From Geodermatophilaceae bacterium URHB0062 (GTDB lineage: Bacteria > Actinomycetota > Actinomycetes > Mycobacteriales > Geodermatophilaceae): a stretch of DNA of 64,000 nt. The stretch is from contig KK211086.1 in assembly GCA_000620185.1 (NCBI GenBank), forward strand, positions 469,331 to 533,330, in the 5' to 3' direction. The first letter of the stretch is position 1. Each line of letters starts with the position of its first letter. The translations under genes and the position numbers were made by a program. Shown here piece after piece: positions 28,617 to 37,317 of this stretch. The notes below the pieces were generated by a model. The model made no database searches, was not told the DNA's origin, and was given only the letters and a program-made list of their open reading frames with translations.

Positions 28617-29147
28617 GTGAGCGACGAGAAGCCGGGACGCGAGGAGAACGCTCCCGCCCCCGACGTCGAGCTGACCGACGAGCAGCTCGACCGGGAGGCC
28701 CCGGGGGTCGACGACGCGGCGGAGCTCGAGGCGGCCGAGGACGAGGTCGCGGCCGAGGCCGAGGCCGACGAGGACAAGGTCGTGGCCGCCCCGGCGCGCC
28801 GCCGGCGCGGACGCATCACCGTCGGCGACGACGCCGAGGACGACGACGAGGAACCGGTCTCGCGGCGTGCCGCCCGGTCGGCCTCGCGTCCCGCGGGTCG
28901 GGAGGGCACCGGCACCCGGTCCCGGGCCGCCGCCGAGCGGGCCCGCGCCGAGGAGGTCCGGCAGAAGCGCTCGCTGCGCCGGTTCCTGCGCGAGGTCGTC
29001 GCCGAGCTCCGCAAGGTCATCTGGCCGGGCCGGCGCGAGCTGATCACCTACACGACGGTGGTGATCGTCTTCGTGGCGTTCATGGTCGCCCTGGTGTCCG
29101 GCCTCGACCTGATCTTCGCCAAGGGTGTGCTCGCCGTCTTCGGCTGA
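28617..29147 (+). CDS. secE: Preprotein translocase subunit SecE
   Basis: The 176-residue protein consists of a long acidic, low-complexity N-terminal extension (about 110 residues rich in Glu, Asp and Ala with an ARRRRGR patch) and the conserved SecE core: [27 protein letters not shown] followed by one transmembrane helix (given here as two motifs: [20 protein letters not shown] and [20 protein letters not shown]). It clamps SecY in the membrane translocon. Similar extensions are usual in actinobacterial SecE. GTG 28617 has only a weak ribosome site (GAGGCGAG). NusG follows after 44 bases. Confidence 0.93.
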   Translation: MSDEKPGREENAPAPDVELTDEQLDREAPGVDDAAELEAAEDEVAAEAEADEDKVVAAPARRRRGRITVGDDAEDDDEEPVSRRAARSASRPAGREGTGTRSRAAAERARAEEVRQKRSLRRFLREVVAELRKVIWPGRRELITYTTVVIVFVAFMVALVSGLDLIFAKGVLAVFG

Positions 29148-29191
29148 CTCCGCCCACCCCGAACGCCATCTGAACGAGGAAGAGAACCCTA

Positions 29192-30103
29192 GTGACCGAT
29201 CCCCGCGAGACCTTCGAGACCGACAGCGCCGTCCCGGGCACCGACCTGGACGACGCGCGGTTCGACGTGCGCGGATCCGCGGACCTCGAGACCGGCGCCG
29301 ACGAGCCGGGCTCGGCCGAGTCCTCCAGCGACACCACCGATCTGGCCATCGACGACGACGCCGACCTCGCACCGGGCGACGAGGTCGCCGACGCGACCCC
29401 CGAGATCGAGCAGGGCGACCCGGACACGCTCGCCAGCGATCCGCTCGCCGAGCCCGACACCTCCTCGGACGTCCCCGCGGTCGAGGACGACGAGGACCCG
29501 GTCGAGGCCATGAAGAAGGCCCTGCGGATCGCGCCCGGCGACTGGTACGTCGTCCACTCCTACGCCGGCTACGAGAACAAGGTGAAGACCAACCTCGAGG
29601 CGCGGATCCAGTCCCTGGACGTCGAGGACTACATCTACCAGATCGAGGTGCCCACCGAGGAGGTCACCGAGATCAAGAACGGCAAGCGCGCGCAGGTCAA
29701 CCGCAAGGTCCTGCCCGGCTACCTGCTGGTCCGGATGGAGCTCAACGACGAGTCGTGGGGGGCCGTCCGCAACACCCCGGGCGTCACGGGCTTCGTCGGT
29801 GCCACCTCGCGACCCTCGCCGCTGACCATCGACGAGGTCGTCAAGATCCTGGTGCCCGCCACCGCGCCGCAGGCCGCGCGCGCCACCGGCGGCGAGGCCG
29901 CCACCGGGGCCGTCGCGGCTCCGGTCGCCGTCGTGGACTTCGAGGTCGGCGAGTCGGTCACCGTCATGGACGGCCCCTTCGCGACCCTCCCCGCCACCAT
30001 CAACGAGATCAACGCCGAGCAGCAGAAGCTGCAGGTGCTGGTCTCCATCTTCGGCCGCGAGACGCCCGTCGAGCTGTCGTTCAACCAGGTCAGCAAGATC
30101 TGA
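29192..30103 (+). CDS. nusG: Transcription termination/antitermination factor NusG
   Basis: This 303-residue protein has an acidic N-terminal extension of about 110 residues, then the NGN domain beginning [20 protein letters not shown] at about residue 116, and a C-terminal KOW domain beginning near [19 protein letters not shown] at about residue 252. It binds RNA polymerase and influences pausing, Rho termination and coupling to ribosomes. The extension is typical of actinobacterial NusG (about 240-300 residues). GTG 29192 is preceded by GAGGAAGAG. An Ala/Thr-rich insert ([17 protein letters not shown]) separates the two domains. Confidence 0.96.
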   Translation: MTDPRETFETDSAVPGTDLDDARFDVRGSADLETGADEPGSAESSSDTTDLAIDDDADLAPGDEVADATPEIEQGDPDTLASDPLAEPDTSSDVPAVEDDEDPVEAMKKALRIAPGDWYVVHSYAGYENKVKTNLEARIQSLDVEDYIYQIEVPTEEVTEIKNGKRAQVNRKVLPGYLLVRMELNDESWGAVRNTPGVTGFVGATSRPSPLTIDEVVKILVPATAPQAARATGGEAATGAVAAPVAVVDFEVGESVTVMDGPFATLPATINEINAEQQKLQVLVSIFGRETPVELSFNQVSKI

Positions 30104-30155
30104 CGCCCCCTGGCGTCCCCGGTACGAGCTGAACCACCACCGATAGAAGGAAGTC

Positions 30156-30587
30156 ATGCCCCCCAGGAAGCGGTTGACCGCGGTCATCAAGCTCCAGATC
30201 AACGCCGGTGCGGCGACCCCCGCCCCGCCCGTGGGTCCGGCGCTGGGCCAGCACGGCGTCAACATCATGGAGTTCTGCAAGGCCTACAACGCGGCCACCG
30301 AGTCGCAGCGCGGCAACGTGATCCCCGTGGAGATCTCGGTCTTCGAGGACCGCTCCTTCACGTTCGTCACCAAGACGCCCCCGGCCGCGCGCATGCTGCT
30401 CAAGGCCGCCGGTGTCGAGAAGGGCTCGGGCGAGCCGCACAAGACCAAGGTCGCCACGGTCACCCGTGACCAGGTCCGCGAGATCGCCCAGACCAAGATG
30501 GCCGACCTCAACGCCAACGACCTCGAGCAGGCCGAGAAGATCATCGCCGGCACCGCCCGGTCGATGGGTATCACCGTCCAGGGCTGA
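30156..30587 (+). CDS. rplK: Ribosomal protein uL11
   Basis: The 143-residue protein has the L11 start [20 protein letters not shown] (the loop bound by thiopeptides such as thiostrepton, with the PP pair intact) and the C-terminal RNA-binding domain ending [10 protein letters not shown]. It forms the GTPase-associated centre with 23S rRNA. ATG 30156 has AAGGAAG upstream. It is paired with rplA as in other bacteria. Confidence 0.98.
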   Translation: MPPRKRLTAVIKLQINAGAATPAPPVGPALGQHGVNIMEFCKAYNAATESQRGNVIPVEISVFEDRSFTFVTKTPPAARMLLKAAGVEKGSGEPHKTKVATVTRDQVREIAQTKMADLNANDLEQAEKIIAGTARSMGITVQG

Positions 30588-30672
30588 ACCAGCCCGGCAG
30601 CACACGTGGGAGGGCCTCGCCAGGCCCGTTCACCACACGACCGGGGCGTCCAGCCCCCGGAGAGGAAATGTC

Positions 30673-31392
30673 ATGGCGAAGCACGGCAAGAAGTTCCGCG
30701 CCGCGGCCGAGAAGGTCGACCGCGACAACCTGTACAGCCCGCTCCAGGCCGCCACGCTGGCCAAGGAGACGTCGACGACGTCCTACGACGCCACCGTCGA
30801 GGTCGCCATGCGCCTGGGCGTCGACCCGCGCAAGGCCGACCAGATGGTCCGCGGCACGGTCAACCTGCCGCACGGCACCGGCAAGACCGCCCGCGTCATC
30901 GTCTTCGCGACCGGTGACAAGGCCGCCGAGGCCGAGGCAGCCGGCGCCGACGTCGTCGGCTCGGACGACCTGATCGAGCGCATCCAGGGCGGCTTCCTGG
31001 ACTTCGACGCGGCGATCGCCACCCCCGACCAGATGGCCAAGGTCGGCCGGATCGCCCGCATCCTCGGCCCCCGCGGCCTGATGCCGAACCCGAAGACGGG
31101 CACGGTAACCCCCGACGTCACCAAGGCCGTCAACGACATCAAGGGCGGGAAGATCAACTTCCGCGTCGACAAGCAGGCCAACCTGCACCTGGTGATCGGC
31201 AAGTCCTCGTTCGACGAGGCCAAGCTGGTGGAGAACTACGCCGCCGCCCTCGACGAGGTGCTGCGCGCCAAGCCGTCGTCGGCCAAGGGCCGGTACCTCA
31301 AGAAGGTCACCTTCTCCACGACCATGGGCCCCGGCATCCAGGTCGACCCGAACCGCACCCGCAACCTCACGGTGGACGAGCCCACTCAGTAA
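30673..31392 (+). CDS. rplA: Ribosomal protein uL1
   Basis: The 239-residue protein contains [37 protein letters not shown] and [17 protein letters not shown], all L1 signatures. It forms the L1 stalk at the E site and in many bacteria represses its own operon by binding a 23S-like mRNA site. ATG 30673 is preceded by GAGAGGAAATG. A very stable hairpin follows the gene, separating it from the L10/L12 unit. Confidence 0.98.
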   Translation: MAKHGKKFRAAAEKVDRDNLYSPLQAATLAKETSTTSYDATVEVAMRLGVDPRKADQMVRGTVNLPHGTGKTARVIVFATGDKAAEAEAAGADVVGSDDLIERIQGGFLDFDAAIATPDQMAKVGRIARILGPRGLMPNPKTGTVTPDVTKAVNDIKGGKINFRVDKQANLHLVIGKSSFDEAKLVENYAAALDEVLRAKPSSAKGRYLKKVTFSTTMGPGIQVDPNRTRNLTVDEPTQ

Positions 31393-31407
31393 CCGCCTTC
31401 CGCACGG

Positions 31408-31465
31408 CGATCATGGCGCTGTGACCAGCTTCCCGCGTCGGGAAACGGTCACGGCGCCATGATCG
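31408..31465. terminator. Long hairpin after rplA
   Basis: CGATCATGGCGC (31408-31419) pairs perfectly with GCGCCATGATCG (31454-31465). The stem continues with GTGACC/GGTCAC and an inner TTCCCG/CGGGAA around a 3-base loop, nearly 25 paired positions. The 3' side runs into GTTTC. It should terminate or attenuate readthrough from rplKA into rplJL, and protects from both directions. Confidence 0.8.
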
Positions 31466-31466
31466 T

Positions 31467-31495
31467 TTCGGGTACCGGTCGACGCCGTGTACTCT
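31467..31495 (+). promoter_or_regulatory. Putative promoter of the rplJ-rplL operon
   Basis: TACTCT at 31490-31495 fits a -10 element. TTCGGG at 31467-31472, with a 17-base spacer, is a weak -35. It sits right after the rplA hairpin and about 220 bases before rplJ. Confidence 0.5.
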
Positions 31496-31499
31496 TGCT

Positions 31500-31700
31500 C
31501 CTGTTCCCCCCAAGACCGCTGGTCGTCGCACGTCCGCGTGCGATCGAAGGTCCCGGTGACACCGGGCGACCCGCGCAGGAGGACGGTTCGATCGACGCGG
31601 TACTCGTGCTGCGTCTCTCGCCCCGTGCGCCCTGCGCCGGGGCGTTCCTCGTCTCCGGGCCCGACGACGCCGTAGTGCACCGGCCGGTGGTCGCCCGACA
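31500..31700 (+). ncRNA. Ribosomal protein L10 leader
   Basis: The 323-bp gap between rplA and rplJ is mostly leader RNA. The segment CCAAGACCGCTGGTCG near 31508 resembles the AAGACC/GGT core that L10 or L10-L12 binds in known L10 leaders, and it is followed by several GC-rich inverted repeats (for example CGCACG/CGTGCG near 31525-31540 and GGTCCCGGTGACACCGGG). Such leaders mediate feedback repression by the L10-L12 complex. The boundaries are approximate. Confidence 0.6.
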
Positions 31701-31715
31701 GACGAGAGGAGGCCC

Positions 31716-32375
31716 ATGCCCACGCAGGCGAAGGCCGCGGTGATCGACGAGATCACCGAGCGGTTCCAGAACTCGAGTGCGGCGGTGCTCACCGAGTACC
31801 GCGGGCTGACCGTGGCGCAGCTGACCCAGCTGCGTCGTTCCCTCGGTGCGGGCAGCAGCTACGCCGTCGTCAAGAACACCCTGACGAAGCGTGCGGCGGA
31901 CTCGGTCGGCTTCTCCGACCTCGGCCCGCTGCTCAACGGCCCCACCGCGATCGCCTTCATCGAGGGCGACCCGGTCGAGGCCGCCAAGGCCATCCGTGAC
32001 TTCGCGCGCGCCAACCCGCTGCTCGTCGTCAAGGGCGGCGTGGTCGACGGCCGCACGGTCGACGCCTCCGAGGTCACCCGCCTCGCCGACGTCGAGCCCC
32101 GTGAGGTCCTGCTGGCCAAGCTGGCCGGCGCCATGAAGGGCAACCTGACCAAGGCTGCCGGGCTGTTCCAGGCCCCGCTGTCGCAGGTCGCCCGTCTCGC
32201 CGCCGCGCTGCAGGAGAAGAAGCCCGCCTCCACCGAGGACGAGGCCGCCGCTCCCGAGGCGCCCGCCGCCGAGGCTTCCGCCTCGGACGACACCGCTGCT
32301 GCTGACACCACCCCGGCCGACGAGGCCACCGACGAAGTTGCTGCTGCGGCTGACGCCGCGGACGGCGACGCCTGA
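31716..32375 (+). CDS. rplJ: Ribosomal protein uL10
   Basis: The 219-residue protein begins [17 protein letters not shown] and contains [19 protein letters not shown] and the [12 protein letters not shown] motif of L10. It anchors the L12 dimers to the ribosomal stalk. The C-terminal ~45 residues form an acidic Ala/Glu/Asp/Thr tail after the L12-binding helix, longer than in E. coli (165 residues) and typical of actinobacteria. GAGAGGAGG precedes ATG 31716. Confidence 0.97.
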   Translation: MPTQAKAAVIDEITERFQNSSAAVLTEYRGLTVAQLTQLRRSLGAGSSYAVVKNTLTKRAADSVGFSDLGPLLNGPTAIAFIEGDPVEAAKAIRDFARANPLLVVKGGVVDGRTVDASEVTRLADVEPREVLLAKLAGAMKGNLTKAAGLFQAPLSQVARLAAALQEKKPASTEDEAAAPEAPAAEASASDDTAAADTTPADEATDEVAAAADAADGDA

Positions 32376-32395
32376 CCCACCACAAGGAGATAGAC

Positions 32396-32788
32396 ATGGC
32401 CAAGCTGTCCACTGCGGACCTGCTCGACGCGTTCAAGGAGATGACCCTCCTCGAGCTGTCGGACTTCGTGAAGCAGTTCGAGGAGACCTTCGAGGTCACC
32501 GCTGCTGCCCCCGTGGCCGTCGCGGCCGCCCCTGCTGCCGGTGGCGGCGGCGGTGGCGCCGAGGAGGCTGCTGAGCAGGACGAGTTCGACGTCATCCTCG
32601 AGGCTGCCGGCGACAAGAAGATCCAGGTCATCAAGGAGGTGCGCGGCCTGACCTCGCTCGGCCTCAAGGAGGCCAAGGACCTGGTCGACAACGCGCCGAA
32701 GCCGGTCCTGGAGAAGGTCGCCAAGGACGCCGCCGAGAAGGCCAAGGCCGCTCTCGAGGGCGCCGGCGCCACCGTCACCGTCAAGTGA
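32396..32788 (+). CDS. rplL: Ribosomal protein bL12
   Basis: The 130-residue protein has the N-terminal dimer domain ([20 protein letters not shown]), an Ala/Gly hinge ([15 protein letters not shown]) and the conserved C-terminal domain ([20 protein letters not shown]). It recruits translation factors. It follows rplJ after 20 bases with AAGGAGA before ATG 32396 and ends at a strong terminator. Confidence 0.98.
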   Translation: MAKLSTADLLDAFKEMTLLELSDFVKQFEETFEVTAAAPVAVAAAPAAGGGGGGAEEAAEQDEFDVILEAAGDKKIQVIKEVRGLTSLGLKEAKDLVDNAPKPVLEKVAKDAAEKAKAALEGAGATVTVK

Positions 32789-32838
32789 CCCCCTCCCTGG
32801 CATAGCCGGGGAACGCACCACCGCACCACCGCACGACC

Positions 32839-32878
32839 CAGCAGGGGCCGTCCTCCGTCCGGAGGGCGGCCCCTGCTG
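32839..32878. terminator. Terminator after rplL
   Basis: CAGCAGGGGCCG (32839-32850) pairs with CGGCCCCTGCTG (32867-32878), and CCTCC/GGAGG continues inside after a T-G position. It marks the end of the L10/L12 operon and separates it from the mce operon. Confidence 0.85.
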
Positions 32879-32940
32879 CCGTTCCATCGGTCAGGTGAAC
32901 CTTCCCCTGCGCCGGGCGCCCTTCCGAGGCCCGCGTCACA

Positions 32941-32994
32941 GTTACTGCGTGACGCACGTAACCTGTCGCGGGCGTCGTCGTTACTGATCAGTAA
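32941..32994. promoter_or_regulatory. Two palindromes before the mce operon (putative operators)
   Basis: The perfect 14-bp palindrome TTACTGATCAGTAA lies at 32981-32994. An imperfect one, GTTAC-T-GCGT with ACGC-AC-GTAAC arms, lies at 32941-32962. TTACTnnnnAGTAA-type palindromes are common targets of TetR-family repressors in actinobacteria. Their position 67-120 bases upstream of mceG makes them likely control sites for lipid uptake; the regulator gene is not in the window. Confidence 0.55.
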
Positions 32995-33060
32995 GTGTGG
33001 ACGAGGTCCGGAGCGGTCGGGGGACCGGCGATGCAGCCGGAGGGGAGGGGCGGGACGGTC

Positions 33061-34200
33061 GTGGGCGTCGCGGTAGAGGTCGAGGGGCTGACCAAGTCGT
33101 TCGGCAGCCAGAACATCTGGAGCGATGTCACGCTGACCCTTCCGCCGGGCGAGATCTCGGTGCTGCTGGGCCCGTCGGGCACGGGCAAGTCGGTGTTCCT
33201 GAAGTCCCTGGTCGGTCTGCTGAAGCCCGAGAAGGGCTCCATCGTCATCAATGACACCGACATCGTGCGGACCAGCGAGCACAGGCTCTACGAGGTCCGG
33301 AAGCTCTTCGGAGTCCTGTTCCAGGACGGCGCCCTGTTCGGCTCGATGAACCTCTTCGACAACATCGCCTTCCCGCTGCGCGAGCACACGAAGAAGAGCG
33401 AGTCGGAGATCCGGGGCATCGTCCTCGAGAAGATGGACATGGTCGGTCTCCAGGGTGCCGAGGGAAAGCTCCCGGGTGAGATCTCCGGCGGTATGCGCAA
33501 GCGCGCCGGCCTCGCGCGCGCCCTGGTCCTCGACCCCGAGATCATCCTGTTCGACGAGCCCGACTCCGGGCTCGACCCGGTCCGCGTCGCCTACCTCAAC
33601 CAGCTGATCGTCGACCTCAACGCCCAGATCGACGCCACCTTCCTGATCGTCACCCACGACATCGGCACGGCCCGGACCGTCCCGGACAACCTGGGCCTGC
33701 TGTTCCGGCGGAACCTGGTCATGTTCGGCCCGCGCGAGCAGCTGCTCACCTCGCAGGAGCCCGTCGTCCGGCAGTTCCTCAACGGCCGCCGGGAGGGCCC
33801 GATCGGCATGAGCGAGGAGAAGGACGTCGCCCAGGTCGAGGCCGAGATGGCGGCGCTGGAGGCGCGCGGTGGTGACGCCCACAACGGCATCGGACCCAAG
33901 GGCGCCAGCGGTGGGGACGCCGTCCCGCCCCAGCTCACGCCCACCGAGGGGCTGCCCGAGCGCAAGGCCGAGCGCCGCCGTCAGGAGCGCGTGGCCCGCA
34001 TGCTGGACGACTTCGACGAGCAGACCCAGGCGGCGATCCGCCGGTCCCTCCCCGAGGACCTGCTGGCCCACGCCGACGCCGGCGCCTTCGCGTCGACCCG
34101 CGGCACCGGTGGCCGGCACTGGGCGCCCGAGCCCGATGCGGTCGGGGTCGACGGGTGGGCGCGGACCACCACCCTGCCCCGTCAGGGCGAGGACGGATGA
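33061..34200 (+). CDS. mceG: Mce transporter ATPase (MceG/Mkl)
   Basis: This 379-residue ABC ATPase energises Mce lipid importers. It has Walker A GPSGTGKS, the Q-loop FQDGALFGSMNLFDN, signature ISGGMRKRAGLARAL, Walker B IILFDEPDSGLDPV and IVTHD, then the extended C-terminal region that distinguishes MceG (EPVVRQFLNGRREGPIGMSEEKD, shown as motifs EPVVRQFLNGRR and GPIGMSEEKD). GTG 33061 was chosen because the protein then starts MGVAVEVEGLTKSFG, matching the core of the mycobacterial protein, with GGAGGGGAGGGG upstream; GTG 32995 and ATG 33031 are possible but 32995 abuts the palindrome. In mycobacteria mceG lies in the same rplL-rpoB interval but apart from mce operons; here it heads one. Confidence 0.92.
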   Translation: MGVAVEVEGLTKSFGSQNIWSDVTLTLPPGEISVLLGPSGTGKSVFLKSLVGLLKPEKGSIVINDTDIVRTSEHRLYEVRKLFGVLFQDGALFGSMNLFDNIAFPLREHTKKSESEIRGIVLEKMDMVGLQGAEGKLPGEISGGMRKRAGLARALVLDPEIILFDEPDSGLDPVRVAYLNQLIVDLNAQIDATFLIVTHDIGTARTVPDNLGLLFRRNLVMFGPREQLLTSQEPVVRQFLNGRREGPIGMSEEKDVAQVEAEMAALEARGGDAHNGIGPKGASGGDAVPPQLTPTEGLPERKAERRRQERVARMLDDFDEQTQAAIRRSLPEDLLAHADAGAFASTRGTGGRHWAPEPDAVGVDGWARTTTLPRQGEDG

Positions 34201-35009
34201 CGGCCGGCAAGCGAGGAGCGCCCGGGCTGTTCGACGGGAAGTTCTCACCGACCCGCCCGCTGGCGGCCAGCGGCCACCTCTTCGCCTTCGCGCTCGACGT
34301 CACGAAGGCGCTGCCCCGGCGCCCCTTCCAGCTGCGCGAGTTCATCCAGCAGACCTGGTTCATCGCCAGCGTGACGATCCTGCCGACCGCGCTGGTCTCC
34401 ATCCCGTTCGGCGCGGTGATCGCGTTGCAGCTCGGATCGTTGAGCCGGCAGCTGGGCGCCCAGTCGTTCTCCGGCTCGGCCGCGGTTCTGGCGGTCGTCC
34501 GCGAGGCGAGCCCGATCGTCACCGCGCTGCTCATCGCCGGGGCCGGCGGCTCGGCCATCTGCGCCGACCTGGGCGCACGCAAGATCCGCGACGAGATCGA
34601 CGCGATGGAGGTCCTCGGCATCAGCCCGATCCAGCGGCTGGTCGTGCCGCGGGTGCTCGGCGCGATGCTCGTCGCCGTCCTGCTCAACGGGCTGGTCAGC
34701 GTGGTCGGCGTCGCGGGCGGCTACTTCTTCAACGTCATCCTGCAGGGCGGCACACCGGGCGCCTACCTGGCGTCGTTCAGCGCCCTGGCCCAGGTCGAGG
34801 ACTTCTGGTCCGGCGAGATCAAGGCCCTGATCTTCGGCCTGATCGCCGCGGTCGTGGCGTCGTACAAGGGGCTGCGCGCGGGCGGCGGGCCGAAGGGCGT
34901 CGGCGACGCGGTGAACCAGTCGGTGGTCATCACCTTCCTGCTGTTGTTCGCCGTGAACTTCGTCCTCACCGCGATCTACTTCCAGCTCGTGCCACCCAAG
35001 GGGCAGTGA
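34197..35009 (+). CDS. yrbEA: YrbE/MlaE-type permease, Mce operon subunit A
   Basis: The 270-residue integral membrane protein has about five hydrophobic helices and the MlaE-family segments GAGGSAICADLGARKIRDEIDAMEVLG (seen as GAGGSAICADLG and IRDEIDAMEVLGI) and the terminal KGLRAGGGPKGVG. With its partner it forms the transmembrane channel on which MceG acts. ATG 34197 overlaps mceG by 4 bases. The protein lacks a signal peptide. Confidence 0.93.
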   Translation: MTAGKRGAPGLFDGKFSPTRPLAASGHLFAFALDVTKALPRRPFQLREFIQQTWFIASVTILPTALVSIPFGAVIALQLGSLSRQLGAQSFSGSAAVLAVVREASPIVTALLIAGAGGSAICADLGARKIRDEIDAMEVLGISPIQRLVVPRVLGAMLVAVLLNGLVSVVGVAGGYFFNVILQGGTPGAYLASFSALAQVEDFWSGEIKALIFGLIAAVVASYKGLRAGGGPKGVGDAVNQSVVITFLLLFAVNFVLTAIYFQLVPPKGQ

Positions 35010-35878
35010 TGGCCCTGCTCTCACCCGTCGACCGCCTCAGACTCGGCACCCGGCGCCTGGTGCGGAAGGTCTACGTCGGACCGCTGAGCACCATCGACGA
35101 CCTCGGCGACCAGCTGGGGTTCTACGGCCGCGCGCTGGCCTGGACGCCCCGCACGCTGCGCCGCTACAAGCGGGAGACCTTCCGCCTGCTCGCCGAGGTC
35201 ACCTTCGGCACCGGAGCCCTGGCGGTCATCGGCGGCACGGTCGGCGTCATCGCGTTCCTCTCCTTCTTCACCGGCACCGAGGTCGGCCTGCAGGGGTACG
35301 TCGCGCTGGAACAGCTCGGCACCTCGGCGTTCACCGGCTTCCTCTCCGCGTACTTCAACACCCGGGAGATCGCCCCCCTGGTCGCCGGGCTGGCGCTGTC
35401 GGCGACGGTGGGCTGCGGCTTCACCGCCCAGATCGGCGCCATGCGGATCAACGAGGAGATCGACGCCCTCGAGGTGATGGGCGTGCCGTCCCTGCCGTTC
35501 CTGGTGACCACGCGGATCATCGCCGGCTTCATCGCCGTCGTCCCGCTGTACGTCCTCGGCCTGCTGACCAGCTACTTCGCGACCCGGACGATCGCCACGC
35601 AGGCCTACGGCCAGTCCGAGGGCACCTACGACCACTACTTCAACCTGTTCCTGCCCCCGCAGGACGTGCTGTGGTCGTTCCTGAAGGTGCTCGTCTTCGC
35701 GGTCGTGATCATCCTGACCCACTGCTACTACGGCTACCGCGCCGGCGGCGGCCCTGCGGGCGTGGGTCTGGCGGTCGGCCGGGCGGTGCGCTTCTCGATC
35801 GTCGCGATCAACATCATCGACCTCTTCCTGTCGCTGGCCATCTGGGGCTCGACGACGACCGTGCGGATCGCCGGGTGA
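35009..35878 (+). CDS. yrbEB: YrbE/MlaE-type permease, Mce operon subunit B
   Basis: The 289-residue partner permease has a basic N-terminal tail, about five hydrophobic helices, the family segment GCGFTAQIGAMRINEEIDALE and a terminal YGYRAGGGPAGVG. It begins on the last base of the preceding stop (TGATG), indicating coupling and equal expression of the two permeases. The pairing of two different YrbE proteins is characteristic of actinobacterial Mce systems. Confidence 0.93.
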   Translation: MALLSPVDRLRLGTRRLVRKVYVGPLSTIDDLGDQLGFYGRALAWTPRTLRRYKRETFRLLAEVTFGTGALAVIGGTVGVIAFLSFFTGTEVGLQGYVALEQLGTSAFTGFLSAYFNTREIAPLVAGLALSATVGCGFTAQIGAMRINEEIDALEVMGVPSLPFLVTTRIIAGFIAVVPLYVLGLLTSYFATRTIATQAYGQSEGTYDHYFNLFLPPQDVLWSFLKVLVFAVVIILTHCYYGYRAGGGPAGVGLAVGRAVRFSIVAINIIDLFLSLAIWGSTTTVRIAG

Positions 35879-35885
35879 TCGGGCG

Positions 35886-37250
35886 ATGAGCACGAAGATC
35901 CGCATCCGCGTGCAGGGGCTGGCGTTCCTCGTCGTCCTGGCGCTGCTGCTCGGCCTGTCGGTGGCCAGCTACCGGAAGGCATTCACCGACGTGGCCCGCG
36001 TGACGCTGGAGACCGACACCGCCGGCAACCAGCTGCAGGAGGCATCCGACGTCAAGGTGCGCGGCGTCATCGTCGGCGATGTCCGCGAGGTGAAGGGGAA
36101 CGCGGACGGGGCAACCATCCAGCTGGCGATCGACCCCGCCTACCTCGACCGGCTCCCCGCCGATGTCACCGCCCGGCTGCTGCCCAAGACGCTGTTCGGC
36201 GAGCGGTTCGTGTCGCTCGAGCTGCCCGACGACCCGAGCCCGGAACGGCTCGCCGACGGCGACGTGATCGGGCAGGACCGCAGCGAGAACGCGATCGAGC
36301 TGCAGCGCGTCATCGACGACACCCTCCCGCTGCTGCAGGCCGTGCGGCCCGACGACCTCTCGTACACCCTGGGCGCGGTCGCGAACGCCCTACGCGGGAA
36401 GGGCGACGACCTCGGCGCGAACCTGGCCGCGACCGGGAGGTACTTCGGCGAGATCAACACCGTCCTGCCGCAGCTGCAGGCCGACATCTCCGGCCTGGCC
36501 GACTTCGCCGAGACCTACCAGGGCGCTGCCGACGACCTGCTCGGGGTGCTCGACGACCTGGCGGTCACCAACACCACCGTGGTGGACCAGGAGGAGCAGC
36601 TGCGCCGCACGTTCACCGTCGGCACCAGCTCGTCGAACGCGACGGCGGGCTTCCTGGAGCGCAACGAGCGCACCCTCATCTCCCTGGCCCAGACCTCCCG
36701 GCCGGTGCTCGGGGTGTTCGCCAAGTACTCGCCGGTCTACCCCTGCCTGCTCGAGGGGCTCGCGCGCTCGGTGCCCCGGATCGGGGAGAGCTTCGGCACC
36801 GACGGCGACCCGGCACTGAACCTGAACATCCAGTTCACGTTCCCCCCGCGCAGTCAGTACAAGCCGGGCGACCAGCCGGCCTACGTCGACACCTCGCCGC
36901 CCGACTGCCGCGGCCTGGACGACATCGACGGCGAGATCGCCGAGGCGCAGTCGGGCGAGTACTACTGCCCGTACCCGGTCAAGGACGGCGTCGAGTCCGA
37001 CGACAGCGACGTCCGCCGCTATCCCGCCTGCTTCCGGGGCGGTGCCGACGACGGTGGCAACCCCGACAACGTGTCCGGTGGGGCCAAGGGCAAGTCGGCT
37101 CCGGACGTCCTGGCCGGCTCCACCGCCGAGCTGGACTTCGTGCGCAGCATCCTCGCCTACCAGACCGGCACGGACCCCGACGACGTCTCCGATCTTGGCG
37201 CCGCGACCCTCGCGCCGATCCTGCGCGGGAACAGCGTGGTGCTCCGATGA
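35886..37250 (+). CDS. mceA: Mce family protein A
   Basis: The 454-residue protein has one N-terminal membrane segment (about residues 10-30) and the MlaD/MCE domain (about 38-115: ASDVKVRGVIVGDV, LPKTLFGERFVSLEL), then a long helical region (about 130-290) and a C-terminal domain with paired Cys. Six such proteins form a hexameric tube that shuttles lipids across the cell envelope. The C-terminal domain has about five Cys (for example CLLEG, PPDCRG, YYCPYP, YPACF), which may form disulphides outside. ATG 35886 lies 8 bases after yrbEB with only a weak ribosome site. Confidence 0.9.
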   Translation: MSTKIRIRVQGLAFLVVLALLLGLSVASYRKAFTDVARVTLETDTAGNQLQEASDVKVRGVIVGDVREVKGNADGATIQLAIDPAYLDRLPADVTARLLPKTLFGERFVSLELPDDPSPERLADGDVIGQDRSENAIELQRVIDDTLPLLQAVRPDDLSYTLGAVANALRGKGDDLGANLAATGRYFGEINTVLPQLQADISGLADFAETYQGAADDLLGVLDDLAVTNTTVVDQEEQLRRTFTVGTSSSNATAGFLERNERTLISLAQTSRPVLGVFAKYSPVYPCLLEGLARSVPRIGESFGTDGDPALNLNIQFTFPPRSQYKPGDQPAYVDTSPPDCRGLDDIDGEIAEAQSGEYYCPYPVKDGVESDDSDVRRYPACFRGGADDGGNPDNVSGGAKGKSAPDVLAGSTAELDFVRSILAYQTGTDPDDVSDLGAATLAPILRGNSVVLR

Positions 37251-37291
37251 GTGAGCATCGCAGCGAGCGCCAGCGAGCGAGGAGCGGAGCG
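37251..37291. repeat. 41-bp dispersed repeat, copy 2
   Basis: This segment is identical to 24421-24461 and starts 1 base after the mceA stop codon. It occupies most of the 67-bp mceA-mceB gap, the largest gap between the permease and Mce genes, while other genes in this operon overlap. It looks like an inserted small mobile or REP-like element. Confidence 0.9.
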
Positions 37292-37317
37292 ATCGGCCGC
37301 GGAGCGGTGGTGGCATC

